A stretch of 64,000 bases of DNA from the NCBI GenBank assembly GCA_963793245.1, contig CAWBZG010000004.1, positions 248,001 through 312,000 on the forward strand, given 5' to 3'. The notes under the pieces were generated by a model, which was not told the origin of the DNA, searched no databases, and was given only the letters and a program-made list of their open reading frames with translations. The position numbers and the translations under genes are program-made. Shown in pieces: positions 43,434-52,497 of this stretch; position 1 is the stretch's first letter; every line of letters begins with the position of its first letter. This DNA is from CAXBBB01 sp963793245. Lineage in GTDB: Bacteria; Bacteroidota; Rhodothermia; Rhodothermales; BA12.

Positions 43434-44593
43434 ATGCCTGAACGAACGCTGCTCCACCGCCTCACCCTCTGGATGCTCTGCTGCGCGATAGTCGTGCTCG
43501 CCACTCCAGCCTTCGCTCAGGAGGAGCCGCGCTTTGTGCAGTCGAGCGGATCGGACGTCAACCTCGTGCTGACCGGCACGCTGCAGCCCCGGGCATCGGT
43601 CGGCTTCGAGACCGGAGGCGCCGACGATTTGATGCGCTACGGCTTCGGTTTGCGCCGCGCCCGCTTGCGCGCAACCGCCACGTTTCGGTCGACCTTTGGC
43701 GCGCACTACGACATTGATGCGGGGGGCGGCACGCTCACCAGCGTCGACCTCTACGCGTTCTATCAACCAGCCAAACGCGTTCGGACTGCGGCATGGGCTA
43801 CCTCGCAGGCGCCCAGCCCCGCTCGTACATCTTTACGTCGCATACTCGAGTTGACGGCATCGAGCGCGCCGCCATCGCTGAGCGGTGGGCGCGGGGGACG
43901 ATCGGGTCGACCGGCCGCAATTTCGGCATCGACGCGCGCTATCAGACGGACGATCTGGTGTTCGACGTGTTCGTCCACAACGGCGACGGTTCGTTTTCGC
44001 GCAGTAGCGGCAACTTCCGCGAGGGCATCAGCGGACTGGACGCCACGCGCGGGACGGATCGGCAAGCCCTCGCTATCGGCGCCTACGGCAGCTACGAGCC
44101 AGTCGGCGGCGCCCCGCTCGACGTAGGCGGATTCGTCGGCTACAACGGATCGCGCAGTGAAAACACCGCTGCACCGGACATGACAAATCCCGACGGTAGC
44201 GACATCGGGCGGCGCTACGTCAGCTATTCGGGCCACGCCTACTGGGGCGCCAACCCCGGAAGCGAGCCGCTTCGAGGGAAAATCGACGCGCTCGCGATCC
44301 GCTACGAAGAGACCGGACCGGTCGGCGCGCGTACGGCGTGGGGCTGGTCGGCGTTTGGTGCCGTCCGGCTCGTGCCGGGTAGCGAGGCGTTTGCGCGCTA
44401 CGAGACGTTCTACGACGAATTGGGCAGCGACGACGTGTACGTGACCTTGGGTGCCAGTTTCAGCCCGAGCGCGAGGCGCGGAAAAGACTATCGGCAGGAG
44501 CGCCTCACGCTAGCGTATACCAACGGTCTGCCTTCCGCCACCGGCCTGGCCGATCAACACCTGATCGTGCTCCAGGCACAGATCGTTTTTTAA
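43434..44593 (+). CDS. Outer-membrane porin, frameshifted
   Basis: A porin-like beta-barrel of about 385 residues. The signal peptide is in LTLWMLCCAIVVLATPAFAQ. The first frame reaches VDLYAFYQPAKRVR, then breaks near 43782; the second frame continues with GMGYLAGAQPRSYIF, AERWARGTIGSTGRNFGIDA and ends LIVLQAQIVF, with a C-terminal Phe typical of outer-membrane barrels. The neighbouring paralogue at 44636 is intact over the same region (RVGRMASAQPRAHIG), so a one-base deletion is clear. It is distantly like OprO/OprP phosphate porins; the substrate is not certain. Confidence 0.85.
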
Positions 44594-44635
44594 CTTCACT
44601 TTTGTGATACCGCTCACCTCTCCTCGCCTCTCATT

Positions 44636-45712
44636 ATGACTCGTCTCATCCTCATAGCCTTGCTCTTCTGCGCGCACACCGCCTATGCGCAAGACGAGGC
44701 GGGAAGAGATCTTCCCCGCTTCACCTTCTGGGGCGAGTTGCAAACGAGGGCGAGCGTCGGGCTGACCGATGGAGCCAACGACGATCAGGAGCGGGTGGGC
44801 TGGGGCGTCCGGCGGGCGCGGGCGCGCTTCGTGCTGACCCTCTCGGATGGGCTGGGCGCCAACTACGACGTCGATGTGGCGAGCGGCAGCCTGCAAAGCG
44901 TCGACCTGTTCGCGTTCTACCAGCCCAACGAAAACGTCCGCATCCGCGTTGGGCGAATGGCGAGTGCGCAGCCCAGAGCGCACATCGGCACGCTGCTGCC
45001 TTTCATCGACGCCGTCGCGCGTCCCACCATCGCCGAGCGGTGGGGCCGAGGAACGATCGGTGGCGACGGTCGCGACTTTGGCGTCGACGTGCGCTATCAG
45101 ACCGACGAACTCGAAGTGTCCGCTTTCCTCCACAACGGCGACGGCAGTTTCGCAACCGACCGAGGCAACGTGCGGCAGGAAATCAGCGGCGGCGACGCGA
45201 CGGGCGGTTTGGACCGCGCCGTTCAAGCAATCAGCGGCTACGTGGGCTATTCGCCAGCGTCCCTACCGGGCGTCGAAGTTGGCGGCTTTGCCAGCTACAA
45301 CAGCGCCGAGGGGCCGAACACGAACGGTCGCTCGTATGCGAGCTACGCCGCCCACCTCTACTGGGGCGCTGATCCGGGCAGCCAGCCAGTCCGCGTCAAA
45401 GCCGACGCCATAGGCATCCGCTACGAAGGCGACACTACCGATCAGCACGTGCTCGGTCTGTCGCTGCTCGGAGCGGCACGCGTGACGCCGTTCAGTGAGA
45501 TCTTCGCCCGAGCCGAAACGCTGACCCCGGACATAGACGGAGATCGATCTGACCTCTTCCTCACGGCGGGCGCTAGCGTGAGCGTGAGCGCGCTGCGCGG
45601 CTTGCCCTACCACCAGGAGCGGTTCACACTCGCCTACGCCAACGGCCTGCCCGACGTAGACGACCCGGTCAACCAGCACTTACTCGTCGTCCAGTTTCAG
45701 ATCGTGTTTTGA
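44636..45712 (+). CDS. Outer-membrane porin (paralogue)
   Basis: A 358-residue intact barrel with signal peptide MTRLILIALLFCAHTAYAQ. Strand segments include VGWGVRRARARFVLTLSDGL, VDLFAFYQPNENVRIRVG and HLYWGADPGSQPVRVKADAI, and it ends LLVVQFQIVF. It shares gene order, length and most motifs with the porin 42 bp upstream, so this is a tandem duplication. Probably both are transcribed together. A phosphate-selective porin (OprP-like) is the nearest named family, with low certainty. Confidence 0.9.
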   Translation: MTRLILIALLFCAHTAYAQDEAGRDLPRFTFWGELQTRASVGLTDGANDDQERVGWGVRRARARFVLTLSDGLGANYDVDVASGSLQSVDLFAFYQPNENVRIRVGRMASAQPRAHIGTLLPFIDAVARPTIAERWGRGTIGGDGRDFGVDVRYQTDELEVSAFLHNGDGSFATDRGNVRQEISGGDATGGLDRAVQAISGYVGYSPASLPGVEVGGFASYNSAEGPNTNGRSYASYAAHLYWGADPGSQPVRVKADAIGIRYEGDTTDQHVLGLSLLGAARVTPFSEIFARAETLTPDIDGDRSDLFLTAGASVSVSALRGLPYHQERFTLAYANGLPDVDDPVNQHLLVVQFQIVF

Positions 45713-45734
45713 TCCAACGGAGCGAGAGATGGAA

Positions 45735-46265
45735 TTAGGCGTCGGCTCCCTTGGGCACGATGCCGCGCTTGCGTAGCGCTTTGTCCTCGTGGAGCGTGTA
45801 GCTGCTCAGTTTGTGTGCCAACTCTGCGGCTCGCTTTACGCGCGTCTCCGACCGCTTGGCCGACGTGACGTGGTAACACAGCGAGCGGCGTTTGCCCGGC
45901 GTCATCGCCTCGAAGCGGTCGCGCGCCTTGTCGTCGGCATCCAGCGCAGCAGTCAGTTCGTCGGGCAAGTCGACGTGGTTGGGATCTCGGTCGGGCCACA
46001 ACTCGACTTCGACCCAGTCGCCGACGGCCTTTCCGATGTCTTTGAGGACCGTCCTGCCGAAGCGTACGTGGAGCGTATCCGTCGTCGACCCTTGAAGGGA
46101 CCGGCTGAACGGCTGGCCTTCGAGCATACCGTCGACCCTACGCGGTTTGTCGACGAGCAGCGCCGTCGCCACGTCAACCGGAAGCGGGATGTAGGGCATC
46201 CCCATCGTGCTGCTGTTGGGCGGCAAGAGGGGAGCAGCGAAGTCGAAGCGGCGGGAGTCAGGCAT
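45735..46265 (-). CDS. YdeI/OmdA-family protein with DUF1905 domain
   Basis: A 176-residue cytoplasmic protein. The DUF1905 domain has MGMPYIPLPVDVATALL, RRVDGMLEGQPFSRSLQ and KDIGKAVGDWVEVELWPDRD. The C-terminal OmdA-like part has LTAALDADDKARDRFEAMTP and SLCYHVTSAKRSETRVKRAA. Members are named YdeI or bacteriocin-protection, but their role is not well established. The upstream sequence at 46293 begins a different, broken gene. Confidence 0.88.
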   Translation of the reverse strand: MPDSRRFDFAAPLLPPNSSTMGMPYIPLPVDVATALLVDKPRRVDGMLEGQPFSRSLQGSTTDTLHVRFGRTVLKDIGKAVGDWVEVELWPDRDPNHVDLPDELTAALDADDKARDRFEAMTPGKRRSLCYHVTSAKRSETRVKRAAELAHKLSSYTLHEDKALRKRGIVPKGADA

Positions 46266-46292
46266 GGCGCAAGATCGTCCCGGGGGCGCAAC

Positions 46293-46472
46293 TCACAAAG
46301 TTAGCGCAATGCCTAGCGACAGGCCCGTCGCGCTGAAGTCGGTCGTGGCGTCCGTCGGCAGCATTTTAGCCGACCACGAGTCCGAGTGCAAACCGCAGTA
46401 GACGCCTAGCCAACTCGTGAGCGCGAACGTCGCTTCGAGGTCGACGGGAAGCGAAATGCGCGCTTTTCCCAT
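46293..46472 (-). pseudogene. 3' fragment of an outer-membrane barrel gene
   Basis: On the minus strand the frame reads KARISLPVDLEATFALTSWL, GVYCGLHSDSW and ends TGLSLGIALTL before the TGA at 46293-46295. This looks like the last two or three strands of a small outer-membrane barrel. No signal peptide or earlier strands are attached. Bases 46473-46637 hold no supported gene. Confidence 0.5.
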
Positions 46473-46637
46473 CGTGTGGCACGCAGTTGCCGGAGCGGAA
46501 CGACGAGGGTAAAGCGGCAGAGGCCTCGCACGAAATGCGAAGGCAGAGACGAATCCCAAGATCTCGGTATGGCACGGAGATCTCTCATGGGAGCAGATTC
46601 GACTCCCGCCTTACTCCCTCGAAAGGAAATCACACTC

Positions 46638-47444
46638 ATGCGCCTGCTCGTTCTCTTACTCCTCCTGCTTGGCTGCGCGTGTTCTGCGCACAGCCAGCGT
46701 CTCTTTGCCGAGAACCGAACCATCGGTCTGGCTGCTGCGCTCCACTACGCACTTCCGGTGACGCAAAGCGTAGAGTCGACCGCGATCGAGGAGGGCGGTG
46801 TCGGGGTCACGACCGGCAACTCGACGCAGGCGTTGTACTACGCTTCCGTCTGGGAGTTGGGAACAGATGAGGACGACGACCCCGTCTATGCCCGCGTCAG
46901 CCCGAACGGCCTGTCGTGGTTCGCTTCCTGCTTTCTGTTCGCGTGTGGCGAGGATCTCGAAACCGTCGAGTCCGACGGGCGGGTGAGGGATTCCGGGTGG
47001 ACCTACGTCCGCGGCTTTCTGATACCGGAGACGGACCTGGGATACGTGCTGTTCGACGCGGGACCGAATGCCTTCGGCCTCGGAGTCAACCTCGCGGCAC
47101 CGTACCTGGAAGGTAGCGGGGAGAGGGACGGGGATTTCATCATCCCGGAAATCGGTCCTCAGGTGAGCCACGTACTCACGCTCAATACGAACGGCACGTT
47201 TCCGATATACGCCCTGACTACGGTGAGTTACGCCTGGGGATACGACGTTTCGGGAGGTGGTGCCGCGCGGGGCTTGAAGGTGTCTTCCGACGTAGCCGTG
47301 CTAACGGGGATGACGTTTCTGGGGAGAGAACTGGGCATCGGAGCCAGCTACTTTTACGACAACCGAACGATGAAGGGCGACCTGGCCGAGGTAGACGCCT
47401 CATTCAGCGGGTTCACGCTCGGTTTGACGTGGGGCGGCAGGTGA
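46638..47444 (+). CDS. Hypothetical outer-membrane beta-barrel protein
   Basis: A 268-residue exported protein. ATG 46638 gives MRLLVLLLLLLGCACSAHSQ, which could be cut by signal peptidase I after AHS or be a lipoprotein at Cys13. The mature part alternates polar and hydrophobic residues (GLAAALHYALPV, YALTTVSYAWGYDVSG, LGIGASYFYDNRTMKGD, FTLGLTWGGR) as a small barrel would. I do not recognise the family. It is divergent from the fragment at 46293, which may be a decayed paralogue. Confidence 0.72.
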   Translation: MRLLVLLLLLLGCACSAHSQRLFAENRTIGLAAALHYALPVTQSVESTAIEEGGVGVTTGNSTQALYYASVWELGTDEDDDPVYARVSPNGLSWFASCFLFACGEDLETVESDGRVRDSGWTYVRGFLIPETDLGYVLFDAGPNAFGLGVNLAAPYLEGSGERDGDFIIPEIGPQVSHVLTLNTNGTFPIYALTTVSYAWGYDVSGGGAARGLKVSSDVAVLTGMTFLGRELGIGASYFYDNRTMKGDLAEVDASFSGFTLGLTWGGR

Positions 47445-47497
47445 TCCTGCCGATTCGGTGCACGGGTTCGTTGCCGCTTGGCGCGTACGGCGCGGAC

Positions 47498-47505
47498 TAT
47501 CTTGG
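47498..47505 (+). promoter_or_regulatory. Candidate -33/-7 promoter before uppP
   Basis: TATCTTGG at 47498-47505 with a TTG at 47478-47480, 17 bp upstream, resembles the Bacteroidota TTG/TAnnTTTG pair with one mismatch. It lies 24 bp before the uppP start. Confidence 0.35.
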
Positions 47506-47529
47506 CAGCTTCACTTTTCCACGCGCTAC

Positions 47530-48402
47530 ATGTCCGTCTGGCAAGCCGCCATCCTGGGGCTGATTCAAGGCCTCGCCGAATTTCTGCCCGTCTCGTCGTC
47601 CGGGCACTTGGTGCTGGGCGAGTATCTGCTCGGCATCGAAGCGACAGATGACATCGCGTTCGAAGTGTTCGTCCACTTTGGTACCGTCCTCAGCATCTGC
47701 GTCGTCTACTTCTCGCGGATCAAGGGGCTGATCGGAAAGGGCGTGCCGCTGCTGTTTCGTCCGTCGCGTTGGAAAGCAGCCCTGGCGCCGGGACGCATTG
47801 AGTACACCGAAGGCGATACACTCGACTACGCGCCGCACGAAGCACCCGAGGGCACGCCTTCGCTGCGGCTGGTCCTGTTCGTGCTGCTCTCGATGATCCC
47901 GACCGGCATCGTTTATGTGCTGTTCAAGGATACGCTCGAATCGCTCTTCGGCGACCCCAAGCTCGTGCTTGCCATGCTCGTCGTCACGGGCATTCTGCTC
48001 CTGCTGATCCGCTTTCGCCCCAACCCCGATGGCGAGTACTCGGCTGGAAAAGCCCTCCTCGCCGGACTCGCGCAGGGCGCGGCGATGATCCCCGGCATCT
48101 CGCGCAGCGGCTCGACCATCGCGACGTCGATCTACCTCAACGTCAACCGCAAAGACGCCGCCGACTTCTCGTTCTTGATGTCGCTTCCGGTCATCGTGGG
48201 GGCGACGCTCATCAAAACGCTCGAACTGATCGAGTCCGGCGCCCAGGTCGACTGGCTGCCCATCCTGGCAGGAACGGTCGTCGCGTTCGCAACGGGTATC
48301 GTCGCCATCAAGATCGTGCTCTCGTTCGTGCAGCAAGGGCGGCTGCAATACTTCGCGTACTACTGCTTCACCGTTGCCGCCCTCGGCTTCCTGCTGATCT
48401 AG
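47530..48402 (+). CDS. uppP: Undecaprenyl-diphosphatase
   Basis: UppP (BacA), 290 residues, an integral membrane enzyme that removes a phosphate from undecaprenyl diphosphate so that the carrier lipid can be reused for peptidoglycan and polysaccharides. ATG 47530 gives MSVWQAAILGLIQGLAEFLP. The two active-site motifs are GLAEFLPVSSSGHL and PGISRSGSTI. At least seven hydrophobic helices are visible. High expression can give bacitracin tolerance in other bacteria. It stands alone, followed by a regulator gene. Confidence 0.97.
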   Translation: MSVWQAAILGLIQGLAEFLPVSSSGHLVLGEYLLGIEATDDIAFEVFVHFGTVLSICVVYFSRIKGLIGKGVPLLFRPSRWKAALAPGRIEYTEGDTLDYAPHEAPEGTPSLRLVLFVLLSMIPTGIVYVLFKDTLESLFGDPKLVLAMLVVTGILLLLIRFRPNPDGEYSAGKALLAGLAQGAAMIPGISRSGSTIATSIYLNVNRKDAADFSFLMSLPVIVGATLIKTLELIESGAQVDWLPILAGTVVAFATGIVAIKIVLSFVQQGRLQYFAYYCFTVAALGFLLI

Positions 48403-48472
48403 AGCGCCCTGATGCAGGCCGATTTTGCGTGGCGGGGTGGATACCATTCTGAGACAAACCGCGCGGCGTTCG

Positions 48473-48479
48473 TAGATTG
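48473..48479 (+). promoter_or_regulatory. Candidate -7 element (TAGATTG) before the NtrC-type gene
   Basis: TAGATTG at 48473-48479, 29 bp before the ATG at 48509. Identical to the element at 36114-36120. Confidence 0.35.
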
Positions 48480-48508
48480 ACGGCACGCCCACCCCCTACC
48501 CGCGCCGC

Positions 48509-49996
48509 ATGAAATTCCGCATCTTCGTTGTCGACGACGATCCGCACTACGCCCGGCTGGTCTCGTACCGCCTGGAGAAGAACGTCGATCATCAAGTTCG
48601 TGTCTTCACGAGCGGAGAGGAGGCGCTCGCCGCCATCGCAGACAAGCCGCACTTGGTCCTGCTCGACATCATGATGCCAGGCATCGGCGGAATCGAGACG
48701 CTCAAGAAGCTACGCGAGCAATCAGCCGAAACGCACGTCGTCATGCTGTCGGCGCAGGGCGTCGTCGACACGGCGGTCGAGTCGATGAAAATCGGTGCGT
48801 ACGACTATATCACCAAGGGGCAAGACGACATCGTGAAGCTCGAAATCGTGGTGTCGCGCGTGCGCGAGCGGATGGAGTTGGAGCAGGAAGTCGACACGCT
48901 ACGCAGCGAGGTCAGCAAGCGGTACTCCATCGCCGGGCTGATCGGTGACAGCGACCCGATGAAGCAGGTCTACAAGCTGATCGACAAGGCCCTACGCGGC
49001 GATCTGACGGTCGCCATCCACGGCGAGAGCGGGACGGGCAAAGAGTTGGTCGCCAAGGCGATTCACTTTTCGAGCAATCGCAAAAGAGGACCGTTTGTGG
49101 TCGTCAACTGCGCCGCGATCCCGCGCGACCTGATGGAATCGGAGTTTTTCGGCCACGAGAAAGGCTCGTTTACCGGAGCCGACAAGAAGAAAATCGGCAA
49201 GTTCGAGCAGGCCGACGGTGGGACGATCTTTCTCGACGAGATCGGCGAGTTGGACATGGACTTGCAGGCCAAGTTGCTGCGTGCGCTACAGTCGCGAGAG
49301 ATCAGCAGGGTCGGCGGCAACGACATGATTCAGTTCGACGCGCGCGTGATCAGTGCCACGAACCGCGACGTGCTTCAGATGATCAGAGAAGGCTCGTTCC
49401 GCGAGGACCTCTACTATCGCCTGTTTCAGTACCCCGTCCCACTGCCGCCGCTGCGCGACCGGGGCGACGACATTTTGCTGCTCGCCACGTTCTTCCTGCG
49501 CGACTACGTGAGTGCGCATCAGGAGTTTAGGGGAAAGACGCTGGGCTACGAAGCCAAGAAAGCGATCCTCGATTACAACTGGCCGGGCAACGTCCGCGAA
49601 CTCAAGAGTGCCGTCGAACGCGCGATTCTGATCTCGGACGAAGACGAAATCTCCGAGTCCGACCTGATGCTCAGTGGCGGGACGATGATCTCGCCTTGGG
49701 CCGACCGGATGCCGCTCGCTCAGCAGGCCGAACCCGCCCCACGCCCCGCGCCCCCTCGCGCCGAATCCGTAGCGAGCCTGACCGAAGCCGCTCCGATGCC
49801 GTCGGACGATGGGAGCAACGGCGTCTCGCTGGGATCGGATGACGGAGACATTATCAGCATCGAAGACCTGAAGCAGCAGGCCGTCGAGCGCGCCTACCGC
49901 CTGTGCGACGGTAACGTCGACAAGGCCGCTGTCGAACTCGGCATCGGACGCGCGACGATGTACCGGCTGCTCAAGAAGTACGGCATCATGACGTGA
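48509..49996 (+). CDS. Sigma-54-dependent NtrC-family response regulator
   Basis: A 495-residue activator of sigma-54 RNA polymerase. The receiver domain has Asp9-11, phospho-acceptor Asp53 (LLDIMMPG) and Lys103. The AAA+ domain has Walker A GESGTGKE (172-179), the GAFTGA-type loop as GSFTGA (219-224), Walker B GTIFLDEIGELD, and NWPGNVRELKSAVER. After a Pro/Ala-rich linker the Fis-type HTH is VDKAAVELGIGRATMYRLLK. No sensor kinase is adjacent. Targets are unknown; the receiver domain makes it phosphorylation-controlled. Confidence 0.96.
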   Translation: MKFRIFVVDDDPHYARLVSYRLEKNVDHQVRVFTSGEEALAAIADKPHLVLLDIMMPGIGGIETLKKLREQSAETHVVMLSAQGVVDTAVESMKIGAYDYITKGQDDIVKLEIVVSRVRERMELEQEVDTLRSEVSKRYSIAGLIGDSDPMKQVYKLIDKALRGDLTVAIHGESGTGKELVAKAIHFSSNRKRGPFVVVNCAAIPRDLMESEFFGHEKGSFTGADKKKIGKFEQADGGTIFLDEIGELDMDLQAKLLRALQSREISRVGGNDMIQFDARVISATNRDVLQMIREGSFREDLYYRLFQYPVPLPPLRDRGDDILLLATFFLRDYVSAHQEFRGKTLGYEAKKAILDYNWPGNVRELKSAVERAILISDEDEISESDLMLSGGTMISPWADRMPLAQQAEPAPRPAPPRAESVASLTEAAPMPSDDGSNGVSLGSDDGDIISIEDLKQQAVERAYRLCDGNVDKAAVELGIGRATMYRLLKKYGIMT

Positions 49997-50101
49997 CCTG
50001 TAGCGTCGGGGCATGCATCGACGCTACTACGAGGATTGACGTCAACCTTCGCCGCGTCGCTTCGTACGAGGTAGGACGAACTCGAAACCGACCGCCTCAC
50101 C

Positions 50102-50917
50102 ATGCCCCTGACCGAATACGAACGCACCGTCCGCCGCGACATCGAAGCGTGGCAGCACGCCGAGCCTTCCGTTTTGGCCCAAGCGATGAACTGGGCGATG
50201 AAGCCCGTCGACTGGGCCGTCGATCAGGTCGCTCCTGCTGCGCTCACCGACAAGGCGGGCGACGTGGTCGAAGGGCTGCTCAACGTGCTCAACGACGCGT
50301 CGCAGTGGACGTACGATCCCAACGCGGCCCTCAAAGCGTTGCGCGAGCAGGGCATCGCCGTCGAGACCATCGCCGATCTGCGGACGATTCCGCTCGATGC
50401 GCTCGACGCCTACGCGAAGAGTCTGGTACAGGAAAACGCTGTCCTCGCCGCGCTCGAAGGCGCCGGAACGGGGCTGGGTGGCGCCGTCCTCATCATGGCC
50501 GACATCCCGCTGCTCTTCGGCATCAACCTGCGCCTGATTCAGCAAATCGCGGCGGCCTATGGCTTTCCGATGCAGGGGCCGGAGTTTCGCCCGCTCGTGC
50601 TGTCGATCTGGAACGTGGCGGCGTCGGGGTCGCGCGAGGCGAAGAACGAAGCGTTGCGCGAGATCAGCGTCGCCGCCGCCGCGCTGAGCAGGGATATGCC
50701 GTACAGGGGCCGCGTCAGTGGCACGCTGCGCGATCAGAACCGTCACCTGCCGCGCGAAATCGCCAAGACGCTGGTGAGCCGCAAGATCTTCCAGACGATT
50801 CCGATTGCCGGAGCCGCCGTCGGTGCGGGCGTCAACTATTGGTTCACGAGCGAGGCTGCCGAGACCGCGTTCATGCTGATGCGGGCGCTGTTCATCGAAG
50901 CCAAAGAGCGGGCGTAA
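50102..50917 (+). CDS. EcsC-family protein
   Basis: A 271-residue EcsC-like protein. Segments MNWAMKPVDWAVDQVAPAAL, GAGTGLGGAVLIMADIPLLF and PIAGAAVGAGVNYWF are typical. In Bacillus, EcsC lies beside the EcsAB transporter, but most homologues stand alone and have no known function. There are amphipathic helices and a Gly/Ala-rich hydrophobic segment, suggesting membrane association. It precedes a palindromic repeat and the M14 gene. Confidence 0.88.
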   Translation: MPLTEYERTVRRDIEAWQHAEPSVLAQAMNWAMKPVDWAVDQVAPAALTDKAGDVVEGLLNVLNDASQWTYDPNAALKALREQGIAVETIADLRTIPLDALDAYAKSLVQENAVLAALEGAGTGLGGAVLIMADIPLLFGINLRLIQQIAAAYGFPMQGPEFRPLVLSIWNVAASGSREAKNEALREISVAAAALSRDMPYRGRVSGTLRDQNRHLPREIAKTLVSRKIFQTIPIAGAAVGAGVNYWFTSEAAETAFMLMRALFIEAKERA

Positions 50918-50942
50918 GTCCGACGATTGAGTTTCCGGCGCG

Positions 50943-50973
50943 AACCTGGCAGGTCCGCTGGACCTGCCAGGTT
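50943..50973. repeat. Perfect 14-bp inverted repeat (CCTG...CAGG family)
   Basis: Arms AACCTGGCAGGTCC (50943-50956) and its exact complement (50960-50973), loop GCT. It shares the CCTGGCAGGTC core with 6612-6643 and resembles 21464-21496. Confidence 0.8.
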
Positions 50974-50988
50974 TCCATCTCCACGCAC

Positions 50989-52047
50989 GTGACTCCGTAC
51001 GAACTCGCTGGGCTGACGCCTCCCGAACCTACGTTTACGACCAACGAAGAGGCGATCGCTGAACTTGACGTGTTGGCGCGCGAAACCGAAGTCGACGCTC
51101 ACTTCGAGATCATCGGCACAAGCGGAGAGGGGAGAGCCATCGCCGGATTGCGTATCGGCAGCGGACCGAACAAGGCGCTGCTACTCGCCGGGCACCACGC
51201 CGACGAGCCGGTCGGCCCACAGACGCTGCGCACGCTCGCTGCGGGTTTGCTTTCAAAACCGGAAGCGCACGCTGAGTTGCTGTCCAACTGGACGCTCTAC
51301 CTAATTCCGCACGCCAATCCGGACGGTGAGGCCGACAACCGACCGTGGATCGATGCGTGGCCGGATCTGCCTCTGTTCGTGTCGAATGTCCGTCGTGAGT
51401 TGCCGGGGCGCGATCTGGAGTTCTCCTATCCCGACGGACGGCAGGAAGCCGCCGCATTATCAGCGTGGATGCGGGAGAAAGAGCCGTTCGGCCTCTACGC
51501 GAGCCTGCACGGAATGGCGTTCAGCGAGGGCGCGCTGCTGCTGATCGATAGGGCGTGGGCCGGGCGCTCGCAGGCGCTGCAACAAGCGTTCGCTGAAGCC
51601 GCTCGCGACGCTGACCTCGACCTGCACGACCACAATAGAGGCGGTGAGAAAGGCTTCTTCTACATCGCTCCCGGCTTCACGACGACACCCGAAGGCCGAG
51701 CTATGCAGCGCTACTTCACTCACATCGGCGACAAAGAGATGGCCGCGCGCTTCCGGCTCTCGTCGATGGAGTTCGTACAATCGCTCGGCGGCGATCCGCT
51801 GTGCGTCGTCACCGAATTGCCGCTGTTCCTGGTCCCGCCCGACGCCGATGCTCCGCCCGCTTCGGCGAGAGCATACGTCCGATTCAAAGGCGATCTGCCC
51901 AGCCTGCGAGACGACCTGCAACGGGGCGATGCAACACGTCTCGACGCGTGGAATGTGCGTCCGCTCGACCTCGCTACGGCGATGCGCATCCAACTCGCGA
52001 CACTGGGTGCGGCGCTACGATTTCGTGAGGACCCGCTGTCGGCGTAA
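50989..52047 (+). CDS. M14-family zinc carboxypeptidase-like protein
   Basis: A 352-residue zinc peptidase of the carboxypeptidase family. GTG 50989 is the first plausible start after the palindrome. The zinc site is LLAGHHADEPVGPQTL (H-x-x-E form), the third ligand is in YASLHGMAFS, the substrate-binding segment is IPHANPDGEADNRPW and the catalytic Glu is probably in CVVTELPLFLV. No signal peptide is evident, so the enzyme is probably cytoplasmic. The substrate may be a cell-wall peptide or another acylated amino acid. Confidence 0.88.
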   Translation: MTPYELAGLTPPEPTFTTNEEAIAELDVLARETEVDAHFEIIGTSGEGRAIAGLRIGSGPNKALLLAGHHADEPVGPQTLRTLAAGLLSKPEAHAELLSNWTLYLIPHANPDGEADNRPWIDAWPDLPLFVSNVRRELPGRDLEFSYPDGRQEAAALSAWMREKEPFGLYASLHGMAFSEGALLLIDRAWAGRSQALQQAFAEAARDADLDLHDHNRGGEKGFFYIAPGFTTTPEGRAMQRYFTHIGDKEMAARFRLSSMEFVQSLGGDPLCVVTELPLFLVPPDADAPPASARAYVRFKGDLPSLRDDLQRGDATRLDAWNVRPLDLATAMRIQLATLGAALRFREDPLSA

Positions 52048-52128
52048 GCGCTTCGGGTTTCTTCACCGCTTCGATAGGAGAGGAGAAGTATGTTTTGCGC
52101 ATCCTCACGCCTAAAACCTCTTTCCGCC

Positions 52129-52431
52129 ATGATCGCACGCAAACCCCTCGCTCGCGGCAACAAAGTCAGCGTCACGTTCTCCGTCCTGGCGGATAACGCT
52201 CACCACAGCGTCAGCGTCGTCGGCGACTTCAACGAGTGGGACGACAGCGCCCACGCGCTCAAACTGAGCAAGAAAGACGGCGCCTGGAAAAAGGCGGTCC
52301 AGCTTGCTCCGGGCCGCTACGAGTTCCGCTACTTCGTCGACGGCGAGCGCTGGGAAAACGAACCCGAAGCCGACGACCACGTCTGGTCGCCGTTCTTCAG
52401 CCAGAATAGCGTGATCGTTGTCGAAGGCTGA
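52129..52431 (+). CDS. CBM48/isoamylase early-set domain protein
   Basis: A 100-residue single-domain protein. VSVTFSVLADNAHHSVSVVG, DFNEWDDSAHALKLSKKDG and YEFRYFVDGERWENEPEADD form the early-set fold of glycogen-debranching and AMPK-beta proteins, which bind alpha-glucans. ATG 52129 begins just before the conserved part. No glycogen enzyme is nearby. It probably binds glycogen or a similar polymer. Confidence 0.92.
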   Translation: MIARKPLARGNKVSVTFSVLADNAHHSVSVVGDFNEWDDSAHALKLSKKDGAWKKAVQLAPGRYEFRYFVDGERWENEPEADDHVWSPFFSQNSVIVVEG

Positions 52432-52458
52432 TCTTGACGGTTCGCTCAACTCGTAGGC

Positions 52459-52490
52459 GGCGAGGTACTGACTGGTGTTGGTACCTCGCC
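52459..52490. terminator. Bidirectional hairpin between CBM48 gene and spmB
   Basis: Arms GGCGAGGTAC (52459-52468) and GTACCTCGCC (52481-52490), 12-base loop. It lies between convergent genes. Confidence 0.6.
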
Positions 52491-52497
52491 TGTGCGT

